Counted from the first letter of the stretch, positions 1-5,352 are shown. The stretch is 5,868 nucleotides of DNA from Clostridia bacterium (GCA_009776385.1 WRFT01000118.1:1-5868), one strand, 5' to 3'. The notes: generated from the sequence alone by a model not told the origin. Made by a program: numbers and translations.

Positions 1-29
1 AACCAAACAGATTATTCGGCCGCTTTAGT

Positions 30-51
30 AAAATTGTCTCCTAAACGTTTC
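30..51 (-). promoter_or_regulatory. Operator-like element at the left-edge promoter
   Basis: On the minus strand this element contains GAAACGTTTAGGAGAC followed by AATTTT. It begins 6 bp downstream of the -10 box, so it covers roughly +1 to +22 of the transcript. It matches the element at 2155-2176 at 20 of 22 positions, at the identical distance from the -10 box. The core AAACGTTT (43-50) is an 8-bp palindrome with a central CG, as in LacI-family operators. It can also be read as an 11-bp-spaced direct repeat of GARAC. A repressor site is inferred; the regulator is not in the window. Confidence 0.6.
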
Positions 52-57
52 CTTTGT

Positions 58-86
58 ATTATAGGAATCGATTAGCCGGCTGTCAA
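58..86 (-). promoter_or_regulatory. Perfect-consensus sigma-A promoter for a gene beyond the left edge
   Basis: On the minus strand TTGACA (81-86) and TATAAT (58-63) are separated by exactly 17 bp. An A/T-rich stretch just upstream of the -35 box (91-110) could act as an UP element. Transcription would start near position 51 and run leftwards out of the window. No start codon with a ribosome binding site is seen in positions 1-50, so the gene begins beyond the edge. The ten bases CTTGACAGCC are identical to those at the promoter of the oxidoreductase operon. The site lies downstream of the terminator at 137-177, so it opens a new transcription unit. Confidence 0.85.
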
Positions 87-136
87 GGGTGATTAAAATA
101 TTTTTATTCCGGATGGGGCAAGCGCACAAACAAGGC

Positions 137-177
137 AAAAAAGCGGCCCGGAAAATCATCCTCTCCCGGGCCGCTTT
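137..177 (-). terminator. Rho-independent terminator of the sugar oxidoreductase/isomerase operon
   Basis: Positions 140-151 and 166-177 form a perfect 12-bp, GC-rich stem with a 14-nt loop. On the minus strand the stem is followed by a run of six T (137-142, partly in the stem). It starts 20 nt after the stop of the isomerase gene. This is a textbook intrinsic terminator for leftward transcription and separates the operon from the next promoter. Confidence 0.9.
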
Positions 178-196
178 GTATGCCTTTTTATCGTCG

Positions 197-982
197 TTAG
201 GGCAGCAGTCCCCGCAAGAACGCCGCCGCCAACGCGATATCCTCTTCCGGCCGGCCGCCTGTTTCACGTTCTATGGTTAAGTACCCGTCGTAACCGACAT
301 CCCGCAGGGCGGCAAGATACGGCCCCCATGCCACGCCGCCTTGGCCCAAGGGAACCTCCTCGTAGGTAACGGGCGACGCGGTTTTCTGTATGCCGTCTTT
401 GGCGTGGGTATGTACAATATAGTCCTTTAGCGTATACACGCCCTGCACGGGGTCGTCCGCGACGCACATCACCAGGTTTGCCGGGTCAAAGTTGACGCGC
501 AGCCCACGAGCGCCCAGGCTGTCTAAAAACGCCGCCAGAACCACGGCGCTTTCCGGGCCCGTTTCTACCGCGAAATAGGCGCCGATGCTGTCCGCGTACT
601 CCGCCAAATCCCGGCAGAAGCGGCGCATGACATCCTTTTGGGCGCATTCGTGCTCCGGTACACAGCCGATATGGGTCGTCACCACTTGGCATTCCAGGCA
701 CAAGGCCATATCCAAGACGCGTTTGGAACGCTCCACGACAGTACGAACCTCTTGCGTGTCCTCCGTAAAGGGAATGCCAAAGTCGCCGCACACCGCGGAA
801 AAAGCAATGCCGTTGTCTTTTACAAAATCAAGCCATTCCCGTTGTTTTTCGCCCGTCATGTTTTCGGGGGCAAAATCTCTTACGGCATAGGGTTGTACGC
901 CTTGCAGCCCCAGTTGCGCGGCGCGTATAACCGCCTCCTTGGGCGGCAGTTTCAGGTTGTGCATGACGACTCCGATTTTCAT
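197..982 (-). CDS. Sugar phosphate isomerase/epimerase, xylose-isomerase-like TIM barrel
   Basis: A 261-residue cytosolic protein of the AP-endonuclease-2/xylose-isomerase-like TIM-barrel family (PF01261), a normal length for the family. Candidate divalent-metal ligands lie in the usual order: Glu140 (in AVETGPE), Asp166 (in NFDPAN), His193 (in HTHAKD) and Glu238 (in LTIERE). His104 in THIG is a further conserved-type histidine. Members isomerise or epimerise keto-sugars or hydrolyse and eliminate keto-glycosides; the substrate cannot be read from sequence. The ATG at 982 is preceded by AGGAGG (992-997) with a 9-nt spacer. It is the second gene of an operon, 22 bp after the Gfo/Idh/MocA oxidoreductase, and is followed by a strong terminator. 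The pairing suggests that the oxidised product of the upstream enzyme is its substrate, or the reverse. No signal peptide is seen. Family certain; reaction unknown. Confidence 0.92.
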   Translation of the reverse strand: MKIGVVMHNLKLPPKEAVIRAAQLGLQGVQPYAVRDFAPENMTGEKQREWLDFVKDNGIAFSAVCGDFGIPFTEDTQEVRTVVERSKRVLDMALCLECQVVTTHIGCVPEHECAQKDVMRRFCRDLAEYADSIGAYFAVETGPESAVVLAAFLDSLGARGLRVNFDPANLVMCVADDPVQGVYTLKDYIVHTHAKDGIQKTASPVTYEEVPLGQGGVAWGPYLAALRDVGYDGYLTIERETGGRPEEDIALAAAFLRGLLP

Positions 983-1004
983 GATGTACGGCCTCCTGTC
1001 TTTA

Positions 1005-2072
1005 TTATTTATGAAGGATCACTTCATGCCCCGTCCGGGCGGATTCGTATACCGCGTCGATAATCCGCATCACCTCAACACCGTCTTGCGCGGGGCTCAG
1101 GCATGGTGTTCCGTTGATACAGCAATCGACAAAATGGGCGATTTCATTGTCGAACAGCCCGTTAAAGCTGAGGGCGGTGGGGCAATCAAAGCCCACGTTC
1201 ACCATATAGCCGTTTTTGTCCGTATAAATTTCCAGCTGCGGGTCCAGCTTTGCGCCGCCCTTGGTACCCATCAGCTCTATGGAGCCGATGTCTTCTTTAA
1301 TATTGAGGGCAAAGCTCGCCTCCAGCGACAGGACCGCGCCGTTTTCGTACCGGACCATGGCGCTTACCATGTCCTCCACATCGGTGATGTCCTTATCGCT
1401 TTTCGTGGCGGATGTCCAGCCTCCCGCGTCCTTCACCTGCTTGCTGCCCAGCAGCTTGCTGTAGGCGGCCGCGTAAACCGAATGCGGCGCGGGGTTCCCC
1501 ATCAAATACCGGGTCAGGTCGATGACATGTACGCCCAGGTCTATCAGCGGGCCGCCGCCCGAGCGCGCCTTTTCGCCGAACCAGCCGCCGGGGCAGCCAA
1601 AGCGCCGCAAATAGGCGGTCTTCGCGTAATATATATCGCCCAGCGACCCATCGCTTAAAAACTCCTTCAGCACCCGGCAGTCGTTGCCGAAGCGCCTGAC
1701 AAAGCCAATCATCAGCAGTTTACCGCTTTTATCAGCCGCCTGTTGCATGGCTTCGGCTTCCGCTTGGTTGATGGCCATGGGTTTTTCGCACAGCACATGC
1801 AGACCGGCTTCCAGCGCCGCGATGGAGCAGGGCGCGTGCTCCGAGTTCCAGGTACACACGCTGACGGCGTCCAAATCACACTGACTCAGCATATCTTTAT
1901 AATGGGTATATGTCTTGTCCGTGCCGTATTTTTCCGCGGCTTTGTAAAGCCTTTGCTCGTTGATATCGCAAAGAGCCGCGATTTCAACATTTTCATGCTG
2001 CCGATAGCCTCCCGCGTGCATATGGGATATGCCGCCCGTACCGATGATACCGACTCTGAGTTTCTTATCCAT
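1005..2072 (-). CDS. Gfo/Idh/MocA family NAD(P)-dependent oxidoreductase
   Basis: A 355-residue cytosolic dehydrogenase of full family length. The N-terminal Rossmann fold (about 1-125) carries the dinucleotide-binding glycines in VGIIGTGGI (Gly8, Gly11, Gly13). The EKP motif at 96-98 supplies the conserved Lys97. The C-terminal alpha/beta domain contains GGGPLIDLGVHVIDL with Asp178 and His182, the usual catalytic pair. The family oxidises or reduces hydroxyls on sugars, inositols and glycosides using NAD(P). Acidic Asp36 after the second beta strand (ALCDIN) is compatible with an NAD preference, but this is inference. The ATG at 2072 has GGGAGG (2080-2085) 7 nt upstream. It is the first gene of the operon with the TIM-barrel isomerase and is transcribed from the promoter at 2183-2211 with a leader of about 104 nt. 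This enzyme pairing is seen in inositol, sugar-acid and keto-glycoside catabolism. Exact substrate unknown. Confidence 0.93.
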   Translation of the reverse strand: MDKKLRVGIIGTGGISHMHAGGYRQHENVEIAALCDINEQRLYKAAEKYGTDKTYTHYKDMLSQCDLDAVSVCTWNSEHAPCSIAALEAGLHVLCEKPMAINQAEAEAMQQAADKSGKLLMIGFVRRFGNDCRVLKEFLSDGSLGDIYYAKTAYLRRFGCPGGWFGEKARSGGGPLIDLGVHVIDLTRYLMGNPAPHSVYAAAYSKLLGSKQVKDAGGWTSATKSDKDITDVEDMVSAMVRYENGAVLSLEASFALNIKEDIGSIELMGTKGGAKLDPQLEIYTDKNGYMVNVGFDCPTALSFNGLFDNEIAHFVDCCINGTPCLSPAQDGVEVMRIIDAVYESARTGHEVILHK

Positions 2073-2154
2073 ATTCTGCCCTCCCGTATGTTCTGCCGCA
2101 TGCGTACGCGATACACCCTTGGTGCCGTCAATGAAGCCCGGACGCGAGTCGGGG

Positions 2155-2176
2155 AAAATTGTTTCCTAAATGTTTC
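2155..2176 (-). promoter_or_regulatory. Operator-like element of the oxidoreductase operon
   Basis: On the minus strand this reads GAAACATTTAGGAAAC followed by AATTTT. It begins 6 bp downstream of the -10 box and matches the element at 30-51 with only two differences, both C/T transitions on the plus strand. GAAAC occurs twice, 11 bp apart, one helical turn. Its location over the expected transcription start favours repression by steric block. LacI-type binding is suggested by the AAACATTT core, which is the imperfect form of AAACGTTT in the other copy. Confidence 0.6.
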
Positions 2177-2182
2177 ATAGCT

Positions 2183-2211
2183 ATTTTATCGGATGCGGTT
2201 TTGGCTGTCAA
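2183..2211 (-). promoter_or_regulatory. Sigma-A promoter of the oxidoreductase-isomerase operon
   Basis: On the minus strand TTGACA (2206-2211) and TAAAAT (2183-2188) are spaced by 17 bp. The start of transcription would be near 2176, giving a leader of about 104 nt before the ATG at 2072. CTTGACAGCC at 2203-2212 is identical to the left-edge promoter. The leader shows only small dyads (for example GCGTACGC) and no riboswitch that I can recognise. Confidence 0.82.
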
Positions 2212-2398
2212 GACTTCGATTGCTTATGTTTCTTGTTTATTACCTGATTTATTTCCTTAGCGTGTATTTCACTTTTTAGTGTCCTGCTCTTTCTGCGTAC
2301 AGGCAGGGGCGGCGGCAAAATCACGGTTGTCATGTCTGCGCTTATATAGTATGCTATACGTAAATGGTAAGCGTGGCAACGGCGGTCGGGGACTTCAT
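2208..2398 (-). pseudogene. Possible frameshifted small reading frame, unrecognised
   Basis: On the minus strand an ATG at 2398 opens a short frame reading MKSPTAVATLTIYV before a stop. A second frame, starting at ATG 2333 and ending at 2208, reads 41 residues, beginning MTTVILPPPLPVRRKS with a Lys-rich end (KKHKQSKS). Joining the two would need one indel around 2345-2356. No ribosome binding site precedes either ATG, and the stop lies inside the -35 box of the operon promoter, so present-day translation is doubtful. I do not recognise the product. It could be a decayed gene or chance open frame. Confidence 0.2.
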
Positions 2399-2417
2399 AT
2401 ACTTTACAAGTATATGA
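2395..2417. repeat. Perfect 10-bp inverted repeat with 3-nt loop
   Basis: TCATATACTT (2395-2404) and AAGTATATGA (2408-2417) are exact reverse complements around TAC. The dyad is A/T-rich and has no T-run, so it is not a terminator. It could be a protein-binding site, a recombination site or the end of a decayed element. Its role is unknown. Confidence 0.7.
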
Positions 2418-2463
2418 CCTACTCTAACAATTTCCGCTTTCGCTGGTAAAGATGCCGCGTGGG

Positions 2464-2553
2464 CTCTCCGAGGGAGAACTCCGACGTGGGTTGAATGGAT
2501 CTGATGACCCTGTCACTTTCCTTAGCGCGCTCTCCGGGAGAGTTGTCTCTCCG
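2464..2553. repeat. Cluster of CTCTCCG dyads, REP-like
   Basis: CTCTCCG occurs at 2464-2470, 2530-2536 and 2547-2553. The first is followed by GGGAGA, giving a TCTCC/GGAGA hairpin. The second is part of the 13-bp dyad CTCTCCGGGAGAG (2530-2542). The pattern resembles small intergenic palindromic repeats common in gut Firmicutes, but family membership cannot be shown from one copy. Confidence 0.35.
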
Positions 2554-2563
2554 TCTAACTTCC

Positions 2564-2592
2564 TTGACAAAACGCACCTGATAGGTTACAAT
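2564..2592 (+). promoter_or_regulatory. Sigma-A promoter of the toxin-antitoxin operon
   Basis: TTGACA (2564-2569) and TACAAT (2587-2592) are spaced by 17 bp. Transcription would start near 2599, about 55 nt upstream of the antitoxin ATG. The -10 box lies between the arms of the inverted repeat at 2577-2606, as expected for an autoregulated operon. Confidence 0.85.
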
Positions 2593-2619
2593 AATTACAA
2601 ATCAGGTTATATTATCTGA
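2577..2619 (+). promoter_or_regulatory. Overlapping operator dyads for toxin-antitoxin autoregulation
   Basis: CCTGAT (2577-2582) and ATCAGG (2601-2606) form an inverted repeat straddling the -10 box. A second dyad, TCAGGTTATATTATCTGA (2602-2619), pairs at 7 of 9 positions and shares the ATCAGG arm. Ribbon-helix-helix antitoxins of the RelB/DinJ type repress their own promoter by binding such dyads, alone or with the toxin. Direct binding here is inferred. Confidence 0.5.
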
Positions 2620-2654
2620 AGGTTTTTCCAAATTCATGACAGGAGGCCTTATAC

Positions 2655-2921
2655 ATGGCTCAAACAACATTTAGTGTTCGGATGGATTCCGAAGTGAAAA
2701 GGCAGCTCGATGATTTTTGTGCCAATGTTGGAATGAACACCACGGTTGCGTTTAATATGTTTGCCCGCGCTGTTCTTCGCGAAAAGCGGCTGCCGTTTGA
2801 TGTTACAACCGAATCCGACCTATTTTACAGTGATAGTAACCTTGCACATCTGCGGCGCGGGGTCGCCGCCCTCAATGCCGGAAAAGGTGTTGAGCACAAC
2901 ATCGTTGAGGTGTTGGATTGA
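2655..2921 (+). CDS. RelB/DinJ family antitoxin
   Basis: An 88-residue protein with the short N-terminal beta strand (TTFSVRMD, 4-11) and two helices (about 12-45, ending MFARAVLREKRLPF) of a RelB/DinJ ribbon-helix-helix domain, which dimerises and binds the operator. The C-terminal half (about 50-88) would wrap and neutralise the toxin. The ATG is preceded by AGGAGG (2641-2646) with 8 nt spacing. Its last codons overlap the toxin start by four bases (TTGA), so the two are translationally coupled. The operon has its own promoter and dyads that the antitoxin probably binds. DinJ-type antitoxins are best known with YafQ toxins; here the partner is YoeB-like. Family assignment is firm; DNA binding and pairing are inferred. 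Confidence 0.9.
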   Translation: MAQTTFSVRMDSEVKRQLDDFCANVGMNTTVAFNMFARAVLREKRLPFDVTTESDLFYSDSNLAHLRRGVAALNAGKGVEHNIVEVLD

Positions 2922-3178
2922 AAATCGTCTGGTTTGAAGAAGCTTGGGAAGATTACGTTTATTGGCAGTCGCAAGACAGAAAGACCGTTAAGCGCATCAA
3001 CCAGATTCTGCAAGATTCAGTACGCAACGGTTTTTCGGGCATTGGTAAGCCGGAGCCGCTGAAAGGCGAGTTTACCGGATTTTGGAGCAAGCGCATTGAT
3101 GATGTCAATCGTCTTGTGTTCCGAATACAAGGCGGCGTCCTTGAAGTTCTGTCCTGCAAAGGCCATTATGATGATTAA
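2918..3178 (+). CDS. yoeB: Txe/YoeB family toxin, ribosome-dependent mRNA interferase
   Basis: An 86-residue basic RNase of the RelE/YoeB fold that, in the family, binds the ribosomal A site and cleaves mRNA during translation. The hallmark residues sit at the same positions as in E. coli YoeB: Glu46 (GKPEPLKG), Arg65 (DDVNRLVFR) and His83-Tyr84 near the C-terminus (SCKGHYDD). FWSKRID is another family signature. All catalytic residues are kept, so the toxin is probably active. Translation must start at TTG 2918, which overlaps the antitoxin stop (TTGA). This gives the typical MKIVW N-terminus; no ATG is available nearby. The weak start and coupling would keep toxin below antitoxin. A GC-rich hairpin follows shortly after the stop. 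Alternative: none serious. Confidence 0.93.
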   Translation: MKIVWFEEAWEDYVYWQSQDRKTVKRINQILQDSVRNGFSGIGKPEPLKGEFTGFWSKRIDDVNRLVFRIQGGVLEVLSCKGHYDD

Positions 3179-3184
3179 TCTGGT

Positions 3185-3206
3185 GGGCGGCGTACAAACG
3201 CCGCCC
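3185..3206 (+). terminator. Terminator-like hairpin after the toxin gene
   Basis: GGGCGGCG (3185-3192) and CGCCGCCC (3199-3206) form a perfect 8-bp stem with a 6-nt loop, 6 nt after the toxin stop. The tail (TCGTTATAT) is only mildly T-rich, so termination may be partial. No T-run follows on the minus strand. Confidence 0.6.
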
Positions 3207-3288
3207 TCGTTATATCCGTTGCTTTGGTAATCAAAAGCGTTAAGCACCGAAGATTCGAAGCAAAGTCCTTGAGGGGATAATCGCCTGT

Positions 3289-3485
3289 TTAAAGCTCTAA
3301 ACCGCTAATCCAAGCCGAGAGGCTCTCTTTTGTTGGCTTGCTGTTCAGCATTTTCCCTTCCAACAAGACCGCGGAGGCATCGACGCTTTCCTTCAGGCTG
3401 CCCGTCAAATCACCCTGCTGCTGCCGGAAGTCGCGAAGGGCACGAGGGGCTTTTCTTTAAAGTCATAGCTTTCAAGGAACGTGTT
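3289..3485 (-). pseudogene. Flavodoxin remnant, C-terminal part with a frameshift
   Basis: On the minus strand, starting 4 bp after the esterase stop, one frame reads NTFLESYDFKEKPLVPFATSG, matching the strand and loop that precede the TSGG segment of flavodoxins. It hits a TGA at 3405-3407. Shifting frame by one base near the CAG repeat at 3415-3424 restores the family ending: SLKESVDASAVLLEGKM, then LNSKPTKESLSAWISGLEL, and a TAA at 3289-3291. The N-terminal half, including the FMN-phosphate-binding loop, is absent, and no start codon or ribosome binding site precedes it. About 70 residues remain of the usual 140 to 180. It would have been an FMN electron carrier. The clean junction beside the esterase stop suggests a deletion. 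Identification rests on recognised motifs. Confidence 0.8.
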
Positions 3486-3489
3486 ATTT

Positions 3490-4257
3490 TTACGACAGAT
3501 CAAGCCATTCCAGCACGCGCTGAATCTTTTCGTCCCAGTATTTCCACTGGTGATCGCCCGGGCCTTCCTCATAGACAAGGTCATAGCCCAGTTCCGTGAG
3601 GCAATCGCGCATCGCGTGATTCGGCTCAATTAAGAAATCCTCGGTGCCGCACCACATATAGACGCGCGGGCGTCTGGTCTTATCTGTCAGCCGTTTCGCT
3701 ACGCTAAGCAGGTCGTTATCCGACCCCTTGATGGCCTCGTACGGGCCAAAGGCGTTAAAGAAAACCGGGTTGTCGTTTTCAAACGCGTCCAGCTGCGCCA
3801 TGTCCGCCGCGCCGGAAAGGCTCGCGCAGGCGCTGAATGTATCCGGCGCCAACATCCCGCATTTCAGCGCGCCGTAACCGCCCATCGACAGGCCCGCGGC
3901 AAAGGTGTCCTCGCGCTTGCAGGATAACTGCGGAAAGAATTGACGGCAGATGGACGGCAGTTCACGGGAGATGAACGTCCAGTACTTCAGGCCGTGGTGC
4001 ATGTCTGTGTACCAGCCCAGATGAACGGTGGGCATGACGACGGCCAGCGGAAGCCCTTCGACATACCGCTCGATGGACGTCCTGCGCTGCCACATGCTTT
4101 GGTCGTCCGACATGCCGTGCAGCAGATACAGCGTCTTGAGCGGCGCGCCGTTTACCGTGTCTTTGGCCGCATCGGCGGGTTTTTGCGGGAGGATGACATC
4201 CATACCCATGGACATACCCAAAACATCGGAAAAAAAGTGAATGTGCATCAATGCCAT
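3490..4257 (-). CDS. Alpha/beta hydrolase esterase, EstA/esterase D (tributyrin esterase) type
   Basis: A 255-residue cytosolic serine esterase of the esterase D / S-formylglutathione hydrolase-like family (PF00756), of normal length. The oxyanion-side motif LLHG lies at 45-48. The nucleophile elbow GLSMGG gives Ser124, and Asp207 (CGTEDF) and His236 (PGDHQWKYW) complete the triad, so it should be active. Family members cleave short-chain acyl esters, including acetyl groups from sugars; the substrate here is not determined. The ATG at 4257 has a GGGGCGG-type site 6 nt upstream; an alternative ATG three codons in (4248) has a poorer one. It follows the histidine phosphatase-NUDIX gene by 26 bp in the same direction, and the palindrome at 4287-4304 lies just upstream. 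The flavodoxin relic begins right after its stop. Confidence 0.92.
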   Translation of the reverse strand: MALMHIHFFSDVLGMSMGMDVILPQKPADAAKDTVNGAPLKTLYLLHGMSDDQSMWQRRTSIERYVEGLPLAVVMPTVHLGWYTDMHHGLKYWTFISRELPSICRQFFPQLSCKREDTFAAGLSMGGYGALKCGMLAPDTFSACASLSGAADMAQLDAFENDNPVFFNAFGPYEAIKGSDNDLLSVAKRLTDKTRRPRVYMWCGTEDFLIEPNHAMRDCLTELGYDLVYEEGPGDHQWKYWDEKIQRVLEWLDLS

Positions 4258-4283
4258 GAAGACCGCCCCTTTTTGTAATATAT

Positions 4284-5303
4284 TTAGTAGGAAACGTTTT
4301 CTACCATTTTCCTTAACGTGTCAAACAGCACCGGCAGAACGGCGGGGAAGCGCATGTGATCGGGAATCGTGTCAAACAGCTTCACCTCTTCCATCTCGAA
4401 GTCAGGCAGCGGCCCTAACTCGTGTATGTTGGCGATAAACACGCGGCCGTTGGAATACTCGGCGGGCAGGCGCACCCGGTAATCGAAGGCGGGCGCGATA
4501 TCGTAAAGCGCCGCTCCCGTCTCTTCATACAGTTCCCGCCTCGCGCCGTCTTCCGGAGTTTCGCCGGGTTCAATATGGCCTCCGGCCGTCTCATAGTTGT
4601 GGCTGCCCTTGGCGCGGCAGTACAGCCATTTGTCCTGATACCGGGCAAACACCACGGTGAACCGATACGCCTTCAGCGCGCCTAAGGCGGCGGTGGTTAC
4701 TTGACAAGCGTTCCAATCCGTTTCCGGGACGGGGTGAAGCAAATCTATTTTTTGCATACCCGCGCAATGCTCGCCGTCAAAATCCATCCGTACAATCCAC
4801 GGCGTCAAGTCGACCATCGCCATAAAATCTTCATACCCGTAGGCATGGTCGTAATAATGGATGATTGTCGACAGGGCGATGCCGTGCGTGCCGATGACGA
4901 TGTTTTGGTTGGGATGCCCGGCCAGCACGCCGCGGAACGCCGCGATGTTGCGGTCCTGCACGGAAGCCAGGCTCTCGCCATCCGGCAGCGCGTATGAAAA
5001 ATCGGTCCATTGCCGCTGCATATGGTGGGCAAACTCCATGTAACCCAAGCCCTCCGCGTCGCTCATCCGCTCACGGAAGTCCTCCACCATCGCGATGGGA
5101 AGCGCCTTCTTCCGCGCAAAATCGGCCACCGTGTCCACCGCCCGCTTATAGGGGCTGGACAGAACCGCGTGGATGTTTTTATCCTCTAAATAAGCCGTCA
5201 CCAGCAGGCTGTCCCGCATGCCCTTGGCGGTGAGCGGCCGCGACCGGCCGTCACGCACGGTAACGGCGGATTGCGCGTGGCGTATAAAGTAAACAGTCGT
5301 CAT
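4284..5303 (-). CDS. Two-domain histidine phosphatase-NUDIX hydrolase fusion
   Basis: A 339-residue cytosolic protein with two enzyme domains. Residues 1 to about 190 form a histidine phosphatase (phosphoglycerate mutase-like) domain: FIRHAQS holds the phosphorylated His9, followed by Arg54 (SSPYKRA), an acidic FRERM segment (76-80) and the second catalytic His140 (GTHG). Residues about 210-335 form a NUDIX domain with an intact box from Gly242 to Ala264 (GHIEPGE, then RELYEETG), including metal-binding Glu257, Glu260 and Glu261. Such a protein may hydrolyse a nucleoside-diphosphate derivative and dephosphorylate the product, acting in nucleotide clean-up or signalling; this is inference. The order is the reverse of mycobacterial MutT1 (NUDIX first). 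The ATG at 5303 has GGAAAGGA (5311-5318) 7 nt upstream. It lies 49 bp after the iron-sulfur gene and before the esterase. Confidence 0.92.
   Translation of the reverse strand: MTTVYFIRHAQSAVTVRDGRSRPLTAKGMRDSLLVTAYLEDKNIHAVLSSPYKRAVDTVADFARKKALPIAMVEDFRERMSDAEGLGYMEFAHHMQRQWTDFSYALPDGESLASVQDRNIAAFRGVLAGHPNQNIVIGTHGIALSTIIHYYDHAYGYEDFMAMVDLTPWIVRMDFDGEHCAGMQKIDLLHPVPETDWNACQVTTAALGALKAYRFTVVFARYQDKWLYCRAKGSHNYETAGGHIEPGETPEDGARRELYEETGAALYDIAPAFDYRVRLPAEYSNGRVFIANIHELGPLPDFEMEEVKLFDTIPDHMRFPAVLPVLFDTLRKMVENVSY
4287..4304. promoter_or_regulatory. LacI/CcpA-type near-perfect palindrome upstream of the esterase
   Basis: GTAGGAAACGTTTTCTAC is an 18-bp palindrome with a single mismatched pair and a central CG. 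It resembles catabolite-responsive elements (cre) and shares GGAAACGTTT with the left-edge operator at 43-52. It encodes the last residues of the phosphatase-NUDIX protein and lies 30 bp upstream of the esterase ATG. No good promoter is visible beside it, so function is uncertain; it might act as a roadblock or be coincidental. Confidence 0.4.
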
Positions 5304-5321
5304 TTTATGTTCCTTTCCGGT

Positions 5322-5341
5322 ACGGCGCGTGATGGCGCCGT
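5322..5341. other. Small GC hairpin upstream of the phosphatase-NUDIX gene
   Basis: ACGGCGC (5322-5328) and GCGCCGT (5335-5341) pair with a 6-nt loop in the 49-bp gap. There is no T-run, so it is not a convincing terminator. It may modulate read-through from the iron-sulfur gene or stabilise an mRNA end. Confidence 0.3.
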
Positions 5342-5352
5342 CCGCGAGAATA

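Larger units (their letters stand above)
2212..2563. other. Long intergenic region without a convincing gene
   Basis: About 350 bp separate the divergent promoters of the oxidoreductase operon (leftward) and the toxin-antitoxin operon (rightward). It holds the doubtful small frame at 2208-2398, a perfect inverted repeat at 2395-2417, a shorter TATAG/CTATA dyad at 2345-2358, and short CTCTCCG-based dyads at 2464-2553. No transposase, RNA gene or full-length protein gene is seen. The patchwork composition suggests decayed or inserted DNA. Confidence 0.5.

Noticed and set aside
25..267. Minus-strand 80-codon frame at the left edge
   Set aside because: It runs through the terminator and the left-edge promoter and has no ribosome binding site or protein family.
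638..1063. Plus-strand open frame of 141 codons over the isomerase gene
   Set aside because: It lies opposite a gene with clear metal-ligand motifs, with no family features of its own.
939..1658. Plus-strand open frame of 239 codons antisense to the oxidoreductase gene
   Set aside because: It has no recognisable domain and no ribosome binding site. The minus-strand frame has full family motifs, so this is a GC-rich shadow.
2327..2355. Weak plus-strand promoter-like pair TTGTCA and TATGCT with 17-bp spacing
   Set aside because: The -10 match is poor and only a 32-codon frame without a ribosome binding site follows.
3405..3629. Minus-strand 74-codon frame overlapping the esterase end
   Set aside because: Only its last third is meaningful, as the first part of the flavodoxin relic. 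The rest is a shadow of the esterase, so it is not a gene as a whole.
3940..4278. Plus-strand 112-codon frame antisense to the esterase
   Set aside because: It shows no motif and no start signal; it mirrors the esterase coding strand.
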